Positions 24,866 through 34,131 are shown, numbered from the stretch's first letter. The stretch is DNA of 64,000 nucleotides from Entomospira culicis (GCF_028748145.1 NZ_CP118182.1:34592-98591), one strand, 5' to 3'. Notes: generated from the letters alone by a model not told the origin. Translations and numbers: made by a program.

Positions 24866-26467
24866 ATGAAAAAAGTATGGATGCTTGCACTCATCGCGTT
24901 GAGTGTAATAAGTTGCCAAAAGGGTGAACAAGCCTCTAAGGAGCTACCGCCATCACGCTTTAGCGTCAACCCCAATGAGCCTAGTTATAAGCTCCAAGAC
25001 ACCGAGGCGACGATTGTTTGGTATGTCAATTTTCCGTGGTTTGGTGAGCGTAAAGGTGAGGATTACGCCTCCCATAAGATAAAGCTTGATACCAAAACTA
25101 CGCTTCATCTCATCAGTGGAGATGACGATCGCCTCAACCAGATGATTGCTGCTGGACAGTTGCCCGATATCATCACCCTAGATAAGATAAATTTCGCCGT
25201 ACAAGATGCGCATCGTTGGGCAGTGCCACTCAATCAGCTTGCCGATGCCTACGATCCCTACTTCTATCAGGTCGCTAAGCCCGATTCCCTTGCTTGGTAT
25301 ACCAATGACGCAGGTGATGTCTACGGCTATCCAAGCATGTCTAATAGCTATGCAGATTTTACCGATCCCGACAGCCAGATGGTGGGGGAGCATGGCTTTT
25401 TGGTGCGTCGCGATATCTATAGTGCGATTGGATCGCCTAGCATGCGTACCCCAGAAGGATTTTTACAAGCCTTGCGCGATGCTAAAGCGCTTCAGCCGAA
25501 TATCGTTCCCTTGGCGATTTACCGTCTGCGTGATGGTGGGGCGGCCGTGGATGCGATCATGAATTTCTTGGCTATTCCACAAATCAAAGATGGTGCTTAC
25601 CATGAGCGTCTCTTTGATGAGGAGTATCTTATCTGGCTGGATGTCTTGCGCCAGGCCTACCAAGAGGGGCTGATTATCGACGATAACTTCGCCTATGTGG
25701 AGGATGATTTTGTCGATGGGCTCAACCAAGGGCGTTTCTTCTCCTTGCTCACCACCGCATTACCTGCCATGAGCGCGCCGATTGCACGCAATGCCCAGCG
25801 CAATCCTAATCAAAGCTATATCGCCATCGATGGTCCTGCTAATCGCAACATGGACGATCCTGCCTTTTTCACCGAACAGACGGGTATCAGTGGTTGGACG
25901 CTTACCATGGTAACCCAGCACGCCAAAGACAAAGAGCGCGCGATTCAACTCATCACCTATCTCTTAAGCCCTGAAGGACACTTTACCACGACCCTTGGCG
26001 TAGAAGGGGAATCCTACTATCGTGATGAGGCGGGAGTCTACCGCTTTACCGAGGAGTACGCAACGTGGCGCGCGGAGGATATTGATGGTTTTACGCGGGA
26101 GACGCAATTAGGCGAGTTTTGGATGATTGCTGACCCCAGCTTTAAACTACGCTACACCGACACCCAAATGCCTGAAATGAAGCAGATTTTTGGCTGGACG
26201 CAAGGAAAATTTCGGCCTGAATTTGCTATCGAAATGAGCGATCCCGATCCACGTAGCGCAGAAGCACGCACCATGAAAGCGTATCAAGAGAACCATCGTA
26301 TCGACACCATTGTACGCATGATTCGATCGCCTTCGAAAGAAGCGATGCTTCAAGAGCTTGAGGCATTAAAAGTTGTCTATCAATCGGCGGATATTCAGCG
26401 CGCATTTGCCGTAAAAAACGAAAAAATTCAAGCAAATCTTGCTAAGTTAGCCCGATTTGGTTATTAA
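24866..26467 (+). CDS. sugar-binding lipoprotein 2 (tandem paralogue)
   Basis: 533 residues with lipobox V-I-S-C. Paralogue of the preceding gene with the same overall length. The two share P-L-N-Q-L-A-D-A-Y-D-P-Y-F-Y-Q-V-A-K and R-T-P-E-G-F-L-Q-A-L-R-D-A-K. AAGGAG precedes the ATG. It could serve the same two permeases with a different ligand range. A terminator-like hairpin follows at 26476-26505 and may reduce transcription into the glycosidase gene. Confidence 0.83.
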   Translation: MKKVWMLALIALSVISCQKGEQASKELPPSRFSVNPNEPSYKLQDTEATIVWYVNFPWFGERKGEDYASHKIKLDTKTTLHLISGDDDRLNQMIAAGQLPDIITLDKINFAVQDAHRWAVPLNQLADAYDPYFYQVAKPDSLAWYTNDAGDVYGYPSMSNSYADFTDPDSQMVGEHGFLVRRDIYSAIGSPSMRTPEGFLQALRDAKALQPNIVPLAIYRLRDGGAAVDAIMNFLAIPQIKDGAYHERLFDEEYLIWLDVLRQAYQEGLIIDDNFAYVEDDFVDGLNQGRFFSLLTTALPAMSAPIARNAQRNPNQSYIAIDGPANRNMDDPAFFTEQTGISGWTLTMVTQHAKDKERAIQLITYLLSPEGHFTTTLGVEGESYYRDEAGVYRFTEEYATWRAEDIDGFTRETQLGEFWMIADPSFKLRYTDTQMPEMKQIFGWTQGKFRPEFAIEMSDPDPRSAEARTMKAYQENHRIDTIVRMIRSPSKEAMLQELEALKVVYQSADIQRAFAVKNEKIQANLAKLARFGY

Positions 26468-26475
26468 AAACATCA

Positions 26476-26511
26476 CAGGGAGAAGAGGGTTATCTCTTCT
26501 CTCTGCTTTTT
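26476..26511 (+). terminator. intra-operon hairpin (partial terminator)
   Basis: 12-bp stem with one G-U pair (26476-26487 / 26494-26505), 6-base loop, then CTTTTT. It lies between the second binding lipoprotein and the GH30 gene and could lower expression of the downstream genes. Confidence 0.55.
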
Positions 26512-26531
26512 AAAAAAGGAAAGAGTTATTA

Positions 26532-27839
26532 ATGAAAATTTATGAAACCAAAGAAGAGAGTAACCACCGCCTAAGCGTCGTGGATGCCACCACCGCACAG
26601 GATGCAAACATCCTCATTACCTTGCACCCTGAAGAAGAGATGCAAAAAATGATTGGCTTTGGCGGTGCATTCACCGAGTCTACCGCATACAATCTCTCCC
26701 GCCTCTCTCCAGCCAACCAAGAGATCATTATGAAAGCATACTTTGGCGCAGAGGGCAATGACTATCGTCTAGGACGCGCTCACATCCACAGTTGCGACTT
26801 CTCGCTGGAGAACTACACCTACATGAACGATCCCAAAGATACCGAGCTCAAGAGCTTCTCTATCCATCGCGACCACACCTATATTTTACCGTTGATTAAA
26901 AAAGCACAGCGCATGGCCGGTTCTTTAGAACTCTTTGCCAGTCCTTGGAGTCCGCCATCGTTCATGAAGAGCAATAATTTAATGAATCGGGGAGGCAAAC
27001 TACGCCCTGAATTTGCCCAGATGTGGGCTGATTATATGGTTAAATTTCTCCAAGAATACAAAAAAGAAGGCATCAATTTCTTTGCCGTTACCGTGCAAAA
27101 TGAGCCCGAGGCGCATCAAACGTGGGAGTCTTGTCTCTACACCGGAGAAGAAGAGGCGGCCTTTGTTCGCGACCATTTAGGCCCTACCCTCAAAAAATCA
27201 GGTCTCAACACCAGCATCATTCTCTACGATCACAACCGCGATCACGTTTTCGATCGTGCTAAAGTTGCCTACGACAATCCACAAACTGCCCAATATCTCT
27301 GGGGTGTGGGCGTGCATTGGTATGTGGTAGAGCAATTTGAAAATTTAACCAAGGTGCATAACGCCTATCCCGACAAACATATCATCTTTACCGAAGGATG
27401 CGTTGAAGGGGGCTGTGGCTTAGAAGGTAAATGGCGCTTTGGCGAGACCTATGGCTATCACATCATCAATGATCTTAACAACTGGGTAGAGGGTTGGTGC
27501 GACTGGAACTTAGTTTTAGATGAGATGGGCGGGCCTAATCATGTGGAAAATTACTGTTCTGCGCCCATCATGGCAGATACGGTTAATGATAAAGTGGTCT
27601 TCCAAAATTCCTACTATTATATCGGACACTTCTCCCGCTTCATCAAACCCGGCTACGTGCGTATTGGCCACGAGGTGAGCGCCACCGGGCTCTATGTAAC
27701 GACGTGGAAAGGCGATGGGAAGATTGTTATCGTGGTGCTTAATCGTAATGAGGCTGCTCTGCGTTATCGTTTGAGCCTCGCGGATACAAACATCGAAATT
27801 GGTGCACACGCCATTCAAACTGTGATTATCGATGCATAA
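26532..27839 (+). CDS. glycoside hydrolase family 30 (beta-glucosidase/glucosylceramidase-like)
   Basis: 435 residues. GH30 markers: M-I-G-F-G-G-A-F-T-E-S near 40-50, A-S-P-W-S-P-P-S-F-M-K near 136-146, acid/base Glu191 in V-Q-N-E191-P-E, H-W-Y near 262-264, and nucleophile Glu288 in F-T-E288-G. A small C-terminal beta domain follows. No signal peptide is present, so it should act in the cytoplasm on a beta-linked glucoside or similar imported product. Its place behind the importer suggests that it hydrolyses what the importer brings in. AAAGGA precedes the ATG. Confidence 0.88.
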   Translation: MKIYETKEESNHRLSVVDATTAQDANILITLHPEEEMQKMIGFGGAFTESTAYNLSRLSPANQEIIMKAYFGAEGNDYRLGRAHIHSCDFSLENYTYMNDPKDTELKSFSIHRDHTYILPLIKKAQRMAGSLELFASPWSPPSFMKSNNLMNRGGKLRPEFAQMWADYMVKFLQEYKKEGINFFAVTVQNEPEAHQTWESCLYTGEEEAAFVRDHLGPTLKKSGLNTSIILYDHNRDHVFDRAKVAYDNPQTAQYLWGVGVHWYVVEQFENLTKVHNAYPDKHIIFTEGCVEGGCGLEGKWRFGETYGYHIINDLNNWVEGWCDWNLVLDEMGGPNHVENYCSAPIMADTVNDKVVFQNSYYYIGHFSRFIKPGYVRIGHEVSATGLYVTTWKGDGKIVIVVLNRNEAALRYRLSLADTNIEIGAHAIQTVIIDA

Positions 27840-27852
27840 AGGGCTCTACGCC

Positions 27853-28461
27853 ATGGCAACCACCATCAGTAAGCTCATCATCTTGAGCACGCTGATGGCG
27901 ATTGCCTCTATCCCCATCATGCTCCCTTTTATCTGGCTAGAGCGCCATCGTACGGTCTTGCTTCTCCTGCTGACGCTACCGACGCTCCTCCTCTTTAGCC
28001 TATCGACACTGCGTGTTATTGTCGATAAAACCGAGCAGGGCATCGCTAAGCACTTTTTTCATTCTCTTATCGATTGGTTAAAGCAAGGAAAGCGTATCCT
28101 CCTGCTCCTTTACATATTAATATTAGCGTGGTATCTCTTAATGATAGCGCAAGCCAGCGCCTCTTGGTACTATCGTCTCTTTATGAGCGCCTTCTACTTT
28201 AACCTGATGCACAACTTAGCACAGCTACACATTCGTTATTCAGCATGGACAATCAAACAGAAAATTCAACTAAGTATCTACTTATTTATTAAGCACTTAC
28301 CCCGTCAATCTCTAAGCATGATCGCCGTGGTATTGTTAGGGATTTTGGGCTTGAAAAATCTCATTTTAACCATTTTTATTCTGCCAGCGTTATTGCTTTG
28401 GTTGCTCCATATGAGCCAAGCCTCGCTCTATCGCGATGTGGGTGCATTCTTCGACGATTGA
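27853..28461 (+). CDS. polytopic membrane protein, possibly DUF624/YesL-like
   Basis: 202 residues from the ATG at 27853 (AAAGGG nine bases upstream). An ATG at 27832 would overlap the GH30 stop and is possible. Hydrophobic helices lie near 5-25, 31-52, 76-97, 103-120, 140-157 and 160-185. DUF624/YesL proteins have this size and topology and often sit in LplB/YtcP sugar operons; that similarity of context is the only basis for the suggestion. Function unknown. Confidence 0.5.
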   Translation: MATTISKLIILSTLMAIASIPIMLPFIWLERHRTVLLLLLTLPTLLLFSLSTLRVIVDKTEQGIAKHFFHSLIDWLKQGKRILLLLYILILAWYLLMIAQASASWYYRLFMSAFYFNLMHNLAQLHIRYSAWTIKQKIQLSIYLFIKHLPRQSLSMIAVVLLGILGLKNLILTIFILPALLLWLLHMSQASLYRDVGAFFDD

Positions 28462-28520
28462 CACAAGGGCATAACTTTGTTATCATCAAGTTAGTAAATC
28501 ATTGCAGAGAAGGAGCAATC

Positions 28521-29315
28521 ATGAAGAAGATTTTATGGCTTATCGCCCTTGTTGGCGTAGCCTTAACGACAATGAGTTGTACACAATCGCGCGGGGTAGG
28601 GCAAATTTCGGTAGCAGGACAGGCCGAACTAGAGATCGAACCCGATGAATTTTATATCAATATCCGTATCCGCGAATACTTTACCGAAGAACTCGATCGC
28701 AACATCAACGACGCCAACTTATTTGTTACTCTCGGGCCAAATATCCTAGAGTTAGAAGATAACCTCATCGCTGAACTCCAGAAATTGGGCATCGAGCGCA
28801 AAGAGATTCGCTTACAAAACGCCGGCAATGAAGTTGTTACCCTCAATCGCAATAATAATTACACCCGCTCTCGCACCGTAGTAAGTACCCGTAATTATCA
28901 AGTGATGGTCAATAGTATGGCGGCAGCCGATCAGGTGCTCACCCTCAAACTCTCCCATGGATCTGGATCCTCCCTCAGCGATATGCGTAATAGTAAAATT
29001 GAAGAGTATAAGCTTCAAGTAAAACGCATGGCGCTGGATAATGCCGAAACGCGCGCGCAAAATCTCGCCAAAGGACATGGCAAGATTGTCGGGCTCATCT
29101 TTGTCAGCGAGGACGATAGCCGTATCACCCAACAGCAAGGACAAACCGGCATGATGAAGAGCAGTGCCGAGAGTAATAATATGCTACTTATGGATAGTCG
29201 TAATAAGGAACTCTCAGATAGCGTGGACGGTGAGGGTATGGCCTATCGCGAGGCAGTAGCCGTGCGCAAGATTCTCTTGCGCGCTAGCGTAGATGCGGTT
29301 TTTGCCGTACAATAA
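28521..29315 (+). CDS. SIMPL (DUF541) domain lipoprotein
   Basis: 264 residues from the ATG at 28521 (AAGGAG at 28511-28516). Signal peptide with lipobox T-M-S-C, so a periplasmic lipoprotein. The SIMPL/DUF541 domain is recognised by Q-I-S-V-A-G-Q-A-E-L-E-I-E-P-D near 30-44, and later by alternating strands and the A-x-x-x-A-x-x-x-A helix (A-L-D-N-A-E-T-R-A-Q-N-L-A). Members are envelope proteins of uncertain role linked to stress. It is followed by the terminator at 29334-29371. Confidence 0.8.
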   Translation: MKKILWLIALVGVALTTMSCTQSRGVGQISVAGQAELEIEPDEFYINIRIREYFTEELDRNINDANLFVTLGPNILELEDNLIAELQKLGIERKEIRLQNAGNEVVTLNRNNNYTRSRTVVSTRNYQVMVNSMAAADQVLTLKLSHGSGSSLSDMRNSKIEEYKLQVKRMALDNAETRAQNLAKGHGKIVGLIFVSEDDSRITQQQGQTGMMKSSAESNNMLLMDSRNKELSDSVDGEGMAYREAVAVRKILLRASVDAVFAVQ

Positions 29316-29333
29316 TTAATCACAGAGCAATAA

Positions 29334-29371
29334 GACAGCCCAGCTAAGGCTGGGTTGTCGCGCTTTTTTTC
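29334..29371 (+). terminator. intrinsic terminator behind the SIMPL gene
   Basis: 11-bp stem (one G-U pair), 4-base loop, 29334-29359, followed by CGCG-rich bases and a run of seven T. It ends the + strand operon facing the convergent ROK gene. Confidence 0.8.
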
Positions 29372-29410
29372 TAATGAATAAATAGCAGCTTATCTTTTTG
29401 ATATAAATAT

Positions 29411-30574
29411 TTATTCTTCCAAAAGCACGCGCGATACCACAAGCGCAAGGCCGGCAACCGTAGCCCTTTGGTAGTGCAACCATGAGCGCTGAAGGTGATG
29501 CACCGGATAGTGCGGATCTAACACGAGTAACTGCTCTACCACCAAGCGATAAATCAGATCGTGCGCAAAAAATGTTCCATAGCATAAGATTACTTGCGGA
29601 TCGAGGATGCGCGTAGCCACCAAAAAAGCACGTGCCATATAGCCAGCGCACTCTCTAAGCAGTGCCTCAAGCGGTGGATCCATCGGGGTAGCTTCTTTAT
29701 CGATATAGAATAAATAGCGATGTAACTCGGTTAAAGTCAAAGGATTATCGCCTAAAAAAGCACGCAAATGCGGTAAGTTATCTAACACGAATTGTTGCCG
29801 AATTTGTTCTAGTATCACCCCAAAATCGAGATAGGTTTGCAGACAATCCTTTCGCCCACAGCCACAGAGACGCCCCTGATCCCCCACCGGTAAATGCTCA
29901 ATGTTGCCGGCCTGCCGATGGCTACCTTGATAGATTTTTCCACCCATAACCAACGTAGAGGAGAGGGAGTTTGACCAACTAAAGAGGAGTAAATCTTCCA
30001 TAGCCTGCCCATCAGTGTAAAGAAGATGTGCCTCTGCAAAGGCAAGCGCATGCCTCTCGATGAGCAGAGGATAGGGGATAAGCATCTGCAAAATATCATG
30101 CAATTCTTCTGCATCGTGCATAAAAGAAGCACCTAAGCTAACACCCACGCCCAAAATCTTGCGCTCACTAATCTTTAGGTGCACCCGCATACTCTCTACC
30201 TGTTGCACCAGATGCCCCAAGAATGTCATCATCGGTTGGTTGCCGATTACCAGAGCGCTCTTTTGTAACACCTTTCCCTGAATAGAACTAATGGCGATAA
30301 TCACCTCATCAATCTGCCAATCCATTGTCATGGCATAGCCAAGGTTATCATGCAAAGACAATAAAATCTCTTTACGCCCGACACTTTTTGCTTTCATGAG
30401 AATATTCTTTTCCACTATATAATGATGTTTAATTAAATCTGCGGTAAGGCGCGTAATCGCCGCAGGAGTAAGGTGCATCAGCGTTGCCAATCTCTTGCGC
30501 GATAGCTTTCCTTCCCGCAATAGGTGTCTTAAAATAAGCCGATGATTTTCGGTCAATACAAATGCCTTTGCCAT
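29411..30574 (-). CDS. ROK family transcriptional regulator (NagC/XylR-like)
   Basis: 387 residues. The N-terminal winged helix-turn-helix (about 10-75, with R-K-R-L-A-T-L-M-H-L-T-P-A-A-I-T-R) is followed by a ROK sugar-binding domain. The zinc site of the family is visible as C-G-C-G-R-K-D-C near 240-247. G-V-G-V-S-L-G-A and A-G-N-I-E-H-L-P-V near 220 fit the family fold. It is probably a sugar-responsive repressor and a candidate for control of the adjacent importer/GH30 operon (inference). GAGGAG precedes the ATG. Two direct ATTAATTATC repeats lie just upstream. Confidence 0.83.
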   Translation of the reverse strand: MAKAFVLTENHRLILRHLLREGKLSRKRLATLMHLTPAAITRLTADLIKHHYIVEKNILMKAKSVGRKEILLSLHDNLGYAMTMDWQIDEVIIAISSIQGKVLQKSALVIGNQPMMTFLGHLVQQVESMRVHLKISERKILGVGVSLGASFMHDAEELHDILQMLIPYPLLIERHALAFAEAHLLYTDGQAMEDLLLFSWSNSLSSTLVMGGKIYQGSHRQAGNIEHLPVGDQGRLCGCGRKDCLQTYLDFGVILEQIRQQFVLDNLPHLRAFLGDNPLTLTELHRYLFYIDKEATPMDPPLEALLRECAGYMARAFLVATRILDPQVILCYGTFFAHDLIYRLVVEQLLVLDPHYPVHHLQRSWLHYQRATVAGLALVVSRVLLEE

Positions 30575-30589
30575 AACGACTCCTCATTG

Positions 30590-30612
30590 ATTAATTATCG
30601 TCATTAATTATC
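30590..30612. promoter_or_regulatory. direct repeat, possible ROK operator
   Basis: ATTAATTATC at 30590-30599 and again at 30603-30612, start-to-start spacing 13, immediately upstream of the ribosome site of the ROK gene. ROK repressors often bind AT-rich sites near their own gene. Confidence 0.35.
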
Positions 30613-30784
30613 AAAAGAGTAAGAGATATGAAGCGACTTTTTATAATCATAATAGAGATTCTGTCTATTTAAAAAACCTCCGCTATTTACTAAACAAAAC
30701 TATCTTACTAATCAATTCACTTTTTATGAAAAACCAAAAAGTTCCTCATAACTAAAATTTATTGACAAAAAATATCCTAAGCCC

Positions 30785-30813
30785 TTGATATTTTTTTCTG
30801 TATCGGATATAAT
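30785..30813 (+). promoter_or_regulatory. promoter of the 30.8-kb small RNA
   Basis: TTGATA (30785-30790), 17 bases, TATAAT (30808-30813). The intergenic interval 30575-31042 (468 bases) contains no other gene besides this transcript, the ROK upstream region and the promoter of the 31043 gene. Confidence 0.65.
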
Positions 30814-30819
30814 CCTAAT

Positions 30820-30956
30820 CAATGATTATATTGTTTGATTTGGCTTTACTTTTTTCTTAAAGAGTTGAACCATGTCATACAATATCTCCTTTGGAAATTA
30901 AAGTATAAAACAGAGAGCTTCACACAAGCCTAGTGAGGCTCTCTGTTTTATTTTTC
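30820..30956 (+). ncRNA. small RNA candidate with strong terminator (about 135 nt)
   Basis: The transcript predicted from the 30785-30813 promoter ends at a 17-bp stem (30907-30923 / 30933-30949, one G-U pair, 9-base loop) followed by ATTTTT. It holds only two tiny reading frames, of 12 and 9 codons. The second (ATG at 30872) is preceded by AGAG, so a leader-peptide role cannot be excluded. The next gene has its own promoter beyond the terminator, which favours a free-standing RNA over an attenuator. Confidence 0.5.
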
Positions 30957-30978
30957 TTCGATAAACCGTGCTTTTATC

Positions 30979-31007
30979 TTGACATCTTATCCTTTTTCCT
31001 TTATACT
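30979..31007 (+). promoter_or_regulatory. promoter of the 31043 gene
   Basis: TTGACA (30979-30984), 17 bases, TATACT (31002-31007), then a leader of about 29 bases with GAGGG before the ATG. Confidence 0.7.
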
Positions 31008-31042
31008 TACATCGTAAATATTCTTAATAAAATGAGGGTTAG

Positions 31043-31597
31043 ATGCTCTATTCTCGATACCGTTCCGTAATTCTTATGCTCTTCCTCTTCCTTCCCTCCT
31101 CATCGATGCTACTCTCTTCTACCGAAACACAAACTCTAAACAGTGGCAAGATTGTCTTTGGTTTTTCTGTGGAAGATTTCCATGAAGGTTGGCAACGCGT
31201 CAATCATCTTCTTGGTACGCCCTTTGGCGATCTTTTGCTCTCGAGCGTGCAACACACCCCATCGCGCGGACGTTTTGTCGAAGCAAGCTTGACCGCACAG
31301 ACCTCTTTATTGCTCTATCTTGATCCACAAGAAGATTTTATTACTTCCATTTTATTTAAGAGCCCGCTTCCCCAGAAGCAGTTTGATCACATGATATTTC
31401 ACAATTTAGTGACGCTCCTTGTCAGCCTTGTTAGTTATAACATCGATTTTAAGACCTTTGATGCGATCTTCAAACCACTCAAAAAGAATCAGCCTTCGGT
31501 ACATACACAGCTATACGAGGATATCTTTTACATCAGTTATACGAATCGTCAAAAAGAATTTATCTTAGTCATCTCACCAAGACAACATATTATCTAA
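31043..31597 (+). CDS. unrecognised exported protein
   Basis: 184 residues with an N-terminal signal sequence (hydrophobic 9-24). The mature part shows F-G-F-S-V-E-D-F...V-N-H-L-L-G-T-P-F-G-D, a pattern loosely like the F-G-x-S...L-L-G motif in the exported proteins at 8927 and 9954. It may therefore belong to the same lineage-specific envelope family (weak inference). Its 3' end overlaps the convergent gene at 31590 by 8 bases. Confidence 0.55.
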   Translation: MLYSRYRSVILMLFLFLPSSSMLLSSTETQTLNSGKIVFGFSVEDFHEGWQRVNHLLGTPFGDLLLSSVQHTPSRGRFVEASLTAQTSLLLYLDPQEDFITSILFKSPLPQKQFDHMIFHNLVTLLVSLVSYNIDFKTFDAIFKPLKKNQPSVHTQLYEDIFYISYTNRQKEFILVISPRQHII

Positions 31598-33056
31598 GAT
31601 CCGATAGACGTTTCATATAAAGCGCTTCATTTATTTTCTGCGCAAAGCGAAGCAGGCGATCTTGATAGACATCTAAGGCATCATGATGGTGCGCCGGTAA
31701 GCGAGTAAATTCTACCACTTTATTCCCCTTCACATAAAGGATAACTGCCTGCTTCTGATGTCTTACTTTAAAATGCAAACTGGGATGCCATGCCAAAAAG
31801 TAAGGCGTATGATGCCATAAAGATCCCTTAAAATAGATACCATAATTGCTGATAAGCGTATGATTACTACCCAACCATAAAGGAATTTCGCCACTATGCG
31901 CTAAGAGACCATATTCGTCGGCTAACTGCCAAAAGGGCGCTTGCTGATAGGCATGAGAGCGAATATGTTGATAGATAGAGTTGCGAATTTCGCTGTTATG
32001 ACTAAAAAGAATCAGGTGTAGATCGTCGCTTTTTAAGAGGAGATAAAGCTCTTTATAGTAAGAGAGGATATATTGATTAATCATCTTAATTAATACATCT
32101 TCACGACTCTCACTCTCTTTTACCTGCCAAGCATGATAAACCAGAGGTTTCTCTAACTTTATCACTTGGGCGTACTGCTCTAGGACATTTTTTAAGAGAT
32201 CAAAAGAGGTTTTTCGCTCTGGATCTATGGTGAAAAACGGTGAGTGAGGCACATCAAGCAATGGATAGAGATTATGAAACAGCAACCCTTTGAAGCGCTC
32301 GATACTTACGGGATAGAGTAAAATATCTTCTTGGTAAGAATGAAAAAAGAGTCCTAAAATATAACTACTCCAGAACGTTTGCCAATCAGGAAAGTGATAG
32401 CGTAAAAGCCGTTCCACTAACGCGACATTCTTCGTTAAGTAGACACTCTCCAACAAGCCAACCTGATCGGCAAGCGCCAATAATTCAATCATATGGATAA
32501 AATAGTAGCCACTAAAGCCCACGTAAATGCCATGCTGATTCACTTGTAATGCCGAGTTAGCCCAAAGAGGCTCATAATGACCAAGAAAATATTTTAGATG
32601 ATCGCAATACGCCTGATCCTCTCCGAGGGTATACCAAATCCCATCGATCTCTTCTTTAAAAGAGATCTGTTCTAGTGCAGGATAGTGCCAATGATTAGCC
32701 ACCATCTGTGCCAACGCAATGTAGCCGTGATAATGGGTATTAGCGATCTCGCTGGTGATGGTCATCGCCTGCTCTGCATGTAAGTGGGCAATCGTGCTGG
32801 CGTGCAATGACTCCACCGCGATAAAATCTTGTAAATATTTGTGCATATATTGTTGAAATGTCGCTACATCATGAATGCCGTACTCTTTGTTCAAAAGCAA
32901 GCGAATTTCTTTCAGCGTCATTTGTGCGGGAATAAAAGCACGCCAGATCTGCTTAGAATTGTAGTAGCGCTCCTGTACTTCCTCTTTGGGATGGGGCGTG
33001 TTAATCCAACCAGTGGAGTCGTAAATTGCAGTAAGGGCAAAGTAGGGATTGTGCAT
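31590..33056 (-). CDS. unrecognised cytoplasmic protein, possibly DUF1266-like
   Basis: 488 residues from the ATG at 33056 (AAGGAAG 9 bases upstream). No signal peptide or membrane helix. Rich in His, Tyr, Trp and Leu and mostly helical. The block D-W-Q-T-F-W-S-S-Y-I-L-G-L-F-F resembles the W-x-x-F-x-x-S-Y-x-x-G motif of DUF1266 proteins, and a similar block (N-W-G-E-F-Y-A-S-Y-A-F) occurs in the neighbour at 33122. The match is weak. The two genes are in the same direction, 65 bases apart, and probably co-transcribed. Confidence 0.5.
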   Translation of the reverse strand: MHNPYFALTAIYDSTGWINTPHPKEEVQERYYNSKQIWRAFIPAQMTLKEIRLLLNKEYGIHDVATFQQYMHKYLQDFIAVESLHASTIAHLHAEQAMTITSEIANTHYHGYIALAQMVANHWHYPALEQISFKEEIDGIWYTLGEDQAYCDHLKYFLGHYEPLWANSALQVNQHGIYVGFSGYYFIHMIELLALADQVGLLESVYLTKNVALVERLLRYHFPDWQTFWSSYILGLFFHSYQEDILLYPVSIERFKGLLFHNLYPLLDVPHSPFFTIDPERKTSFDLLKNVLEQYAQVIKLEKPLVYHAWQVKESESREDVLIKMINQYILSYYKELYLLLKSDDLHLILFSHNSEIRNSIYQHIRSHAYQQAPFWQLADEYGLLAHSGEIPLWLGSNHTLISNYGIYFKGSLWHHTPYFLAWHPSLHFKVRHQKQAVILYVKGNKVVEFTRLPAHHHDALDVYQDRLLRFAQKINEALYMKRLSDLR

Positions 33057-33121
33057 AGTAGTATCTTCCTTGTTAGGCAAAGATACTTTGCAGAAGAAGA
33101 ATTGTCAAGAAAAAGCTTTTC

Positions 33122-33898
33122 CTAAAAGCTCCCTGCTTGCTCTAGGCGTGCTTGTAGCGCGTATAATGGTTGATAATCCCACCAATGCGCAGGTGTGTAG
33201 TTCATAATGAGCGGTAAACTTTGCAATAAATTCCGCCACAAGCGAGGCTGGTTCTCCTTGTCGCTATTATCCAAGAGCAAACAGAAGGCATAGCTTGCAT
33301 AAAATTCGCCCCAATTGTGGATATGCATGCGCAGAACACCCATCACCAGCGCAAGAATCTCATGAATTTCCCCTAAAGAGATCGGCATCCCCGCCTCTAC
33401 CGATTGGGCTAGATACTCCACCACCCGACTCGCCCCGCCTGCGACCAAGCCACTATTCCTATCGAGATAGGCACAGAGCGCTGGGTATTGTTGATAAAGC
33501 TGCGCCATCTGCATAGACGCCTCTCGCTTATGATCATGCAAGTAGGTATAGAGATCGGGGGCTTGCATCGTCAGAATCGAGGAACGGGTCGATGAAATTT
33601 CACGAAAATAACCAGCGCTCATCAAGTAACGATAAACCAACCCCACTTGCGAAACCCAATGATGCAACGTCTCGATCTGGGCAGGCTCATTGTAAAGATG
33701 CTGCGCATAGAGGCTCTGTACGCTCTGATCTAACCACTGCTCAACATGACCAATCAATTCGCGTTGAAACACCATTCTTTGTTCCAAGAGGCGTTGGGTA
33801 TAGGCACTGCGATAAACCGACGCGTGCCAAGGGGTAACCTCTACCTGCGTGAGTGTGCCTGTGCGAAGAGAAGCTAACAAAAAGTAGTGTTGCGACAC
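33122..33898 (-). CDS. unrecognised cytoplasmic protein, neighbour of the 31590 gene
   Basis: 258 residues from the GTG at 33898, chosen because AGGAGG lies 6 bases before it; an ATG at 33916 would place that site inside the gene. Helical, no signal peptide. Contains N-W-G-E-F-Y-A-S-Y-A-F-C-L-L-L near 208-222, shared in outline with the next gene. Function unknown. Divergent from the malic enzyme. Confidence 0.5.
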   Translation of the reverse strand: MSQHYFLLASLRTGTLTQVEVTPWHASVYRSAYTQRLLEQRMVFQRELIGHVEQWLDQSVQSLYAQHLYNEPAQIETLHHWVSQVGLVYRYLMSAGYFREISSTRSSILTMQAPDLYTYLHDHKREASMQMAQLYQQYPALCAYLDRNSGLVAGGASRVVEYLAQSVEAGMPISLGEIHEILALVMGVLRMHIHNWGEFYASYAFCLLLDNSDKENQPRLWRNLLQSLPLIMNYTPAHWWDYQPLYALQARLEQAGSF

Positions 33899-34131
33899 AA
33901 GATACCTCCTAGTCATAATGAGTAAAAAAGCTATCTCTACCCACTAAGTATCCTCAAGAAAGCAACAAATGCACCTAAAGGTCAAGCCCTAGAGACCCTT
34001 TTTTTATTTTTTTCTACAGATTTTTGAAAAATGGTCGATTAACGCGAGAACCGCTCAAAAAAGCTTAGCTTATAGCTATTGATGGTCGATGCCTTAATTA
34101 AAACCATCGCTTAAGATAGGAGAGAAACAGA

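Noticed and set aside
33983..34015. Terminator-like hairpin with T-run between divergent genes
   Set aside because: The stem is short (about 5 bp with a bulge) and lies between two divergent gene starts. It could be a leader element, but I cannot support a defined role.
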